7,426 nt of DNA. It comes from Coriobacteriales bacterium (GTDB lineage: Bacteria > Actinomycetota > Coriobacteriia > Coriobacteriales > UBA8131). The notes beneath the pieces are model-generated. The model was not told the origin of the DNA, did no database searches, and worked only from the letters and a program-made list of their open reading frames with translations. Numbering within the stretch: position 1 is the first letter of the stretch; each line of letters starts with the position of its first letter. The DNA lies in NCBI GenBank assembly GCA_031290695.1, contig JAITNB010000039.1, positions 1 to 7,426 on the forward strand, read 5' to 3'. The translations under genes and the position numbers were made by a program. Below are positions 6,578 to 7,426 of this stretch, in pieces.

Positions 6578-7312
6578 ATGGCTGTCTCTGTCGCCCTGGC
6601 AGCGCGCAACGGCAGCGCCTACCTCGCAGAACAGGTGGCATCCATCCTCCCGCAGCTCAAAAGCGGCGACGAGCTCGTCATCTCCGTCGACCCTTCGACC
6701 GATGATACCTTGGGCCTGGCCACCCAACTCGCTTCCCAAACCAGCCTCATCACCGTCCTCGACGGCCCCGGCCAGGGTATCGCCTCCAACTTCCAAAACG
6801 CTCTCACCGCCTGCACCGGCACCCACATCTTCCTCAGCGACCACGACGACCTCTGGTTTCCCACCAAGGTCTCAGACGTCCTTGAGGCCTTCAAGGCCAC
6901 CGGTGCCGCACTTATCCTCCACGATGCAGAAGTCGTCGATGCCACCCTCAACACCATCGCCCCCTCATTCTTCAAACAACGCGGCAGCAGGCCCGGCTAC
7001 ACCAGGAACATCCTCAAGAACTCCTACATAGGCTGCTGTATGGCCTTTTGCAGCAGCCTCAAGCCTCTCATCCTTCCCTTTCCTTCAACCATCCCCATGC
7101 ACGACCAATGGATTGGCCTTATTGCCGAGAAGCACGGCGGTACTTATTTCCTCAACAAGCCCCTTGTCAAATACCGCCGCCACGCCCAAAACGCCACAAC
7201 TGCCACCCACGCCAGCCTTTCCCAAATGTTGACCTGGCGCAGGGACCTCATCACCCAGTTACAATCCCGCAAACAATACCCCAAGGACCTCAAAGGACAG
7301 TCCCATGCCTAA
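6578..7312 (+). CDS. Family 2 glycosyltransferase, probable rhamnosyltransferase type
   Basis: A 244-residue GT-A fold enzyme expected to act at the inner membrane face, adding a sugar from a nucleotide donor to a lipid-linked glycan. The N-terminus VSVALAARNGSAYLAEQVASI has the GT2 start pattern, split here for reading as VSVALAARNG and SAYLAEQVASI. VISVDPSTDDT (34-44) binds the nucleotide region. LSDHDDLW (86-93) is the DXD-like metal motif, close to the SDQDDxW version common in O-antigen and capsule rhamnosyltransferases. YIGCCMAF (150-157) and MHDQWIGL (174-181, Asp176 as likely base) follow, and YRRHAQN (199-205) matches the YRxHxxN end of this subgroup. No membrane segment is seen. It is on the short side, with little sequence after that last motif. 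It starts 1 nt after rmlB without a strong ribosome site, so coupling is likely. Donor and acceptor are inferred from context only. Confidence 0.87.
   Translation: MAVSVALAARNGSAYLAEQVASILPQLKSGDELVISVDPSTDDTLGLATQLASQTSLITVLDGPGQGIASNFQNALTACTGTHIFLSDHDDLWFPTKVSDVLEAFKATGAALILHDAEVVDATLNTIAPSFFKQRGSRPGYTRNILKNSYIGCCMAFCSSLKPLILPFPSTIPMHDQWIGLIAEKHGGTYFLNKPLVKYRRHAQNATTATHASLSQMLTWRRDLITQLQSRKQYPKDLKGQSHA
7292..7297 (+). promoter_or_regulatory. Ribosome binding site for rmlC, inside the glycosyltransferase gene
   Basis: AAAGGA sits 7 nt before the ATG at 7305, within the last codons of the upstream glycosyltransferase gene. It is the strongest ribosome site in the operon and supports a start that overlaps the upstream gene by 8 nt. 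Confidence 0.6.
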
Positions 7313-7426
7313 GTTCACCTTCACTCCCACCGCCCTCGAAGGCGTCACCATCATCGAGCCCACCGTCTACGGCGACGACCGCGGCTACTTCATGGAGACC
7401 TACCACGAGCAGGACTTCCATGCGGC
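7305..7426 (+). CDS. rmlC: dTDP-4-dehydrorhamnose 3,5-epimerase RmlC (cut by right window edge)
   Basis: Third step of the pathway: epimerisation at C3 and C5 of dTDP-4-dehydro-6-deoxyglucose. Only the first 40 residues are present. They read MPKFTFTPTALEGVTIIEP, then VYGDDRGYFMETY and HEQDF. The pattern GDDRGYFxExY (23-33) with a following Phe is the substrate-binding N-terminal signature of RmlC, including the conserved Arg26. The catalytic His and Tyr lie beyond the edge. The start overlaps the glycosyltransferase stop by 8 nt in another frame. The gene supplies the one rhamnose-pathway enzyme otherwise missing from the operon, which supports the call despite the short sequence. Whether it continues into a fusion cannot be seen. 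Confidence 0.88.
   Translation, partial: MPKFTFTPTALEGVTIIEPTVYGDDRGYFMETYHEQDFHA

Noticed and set aside
1..7426. Mobile element, CRISPR array, RNA gene or defence system
   Set aside because: No transposase or integrase motifs, no spaced repeat series, no tRNA or rRNA-like segment and no defence-type domain were seen; every long reading frame with conserved motifs fits wall-related or DUF1015 genes.

Overview
The window looks like chromosomal DNA from a high-GC Gram-positive bacterium. Coding strands prefer C-ending codons, one gene needs a TTG start and another a GTG start, and the genes serve a monoderm-type wall: a LytR-CpsA-Psr (LCP) ligase, a secreted coiled-coil M23 peptidase and dTDP-rhamnose enzymes. 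The LCP domain style suggests Coriobacteriia (Collinsella/Olsenella-like Actinomycetota). That placement is an inference from memory of family members; the window holds no phylogenetic marker.

Layout. Positions 1-1004 (minus strand) hold a secreted M23-family peptidase with a long N-terminal coiled coil, cut by the left edge before its last metal-binding motif. A 245-bp AT-richer divergent intergenic region (1005-1249) carries a good extended -10 promoter for the peptidase, a weaker one for the rightward gene, and a conspicuous dyad/direct-repeat element between them. Positions 1250-2635 encode a DUF1015-family protein of unknown function. A 98-bp gap with an extended -10 promoter and two 9-bp direct repeats precedes a tightly packed rightward operon: LCP ligase (2734-3750), rmlA (3747-4631), rmlD (4634-5521), rmlB (5518-6576), a family 2 glycosyltransferase (6578-7312) and rmlC (from 7305, cut by the right edge). 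Junctions inside the operon are 4-nt ATGA overlaps, an 8-nt overlap, or gaps of 1-2 nt.

How the genes work together. RmlA, RmlB, RmlC and RmlD together convert glucose-1-phosphate and dTTP to dTDP-L-rhamnose. The embedded glycosyltransferase is a good candidate to use that or a related sugar nucleotide for a cell-surface glycan. The LCP protein, made from the same transcript, is the kind of enzyme that attaches undecaprenyl-phosphate-linked glycopolymers to peptidoglycan. The simplest reading is the start of a rhamnose-containing wall polysaccharide locus next to a wall hydrolase. All visible catalytic motifs are intact. I see no RNA gene, mobile element, CRISPR array or defence system, and no convincing sign of a wholly new system. 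The points most worth checking are the regulatory DNA in the two intergenic regions, the insert in the DUF1015 protein, and the LCP-rhamnose coupling.
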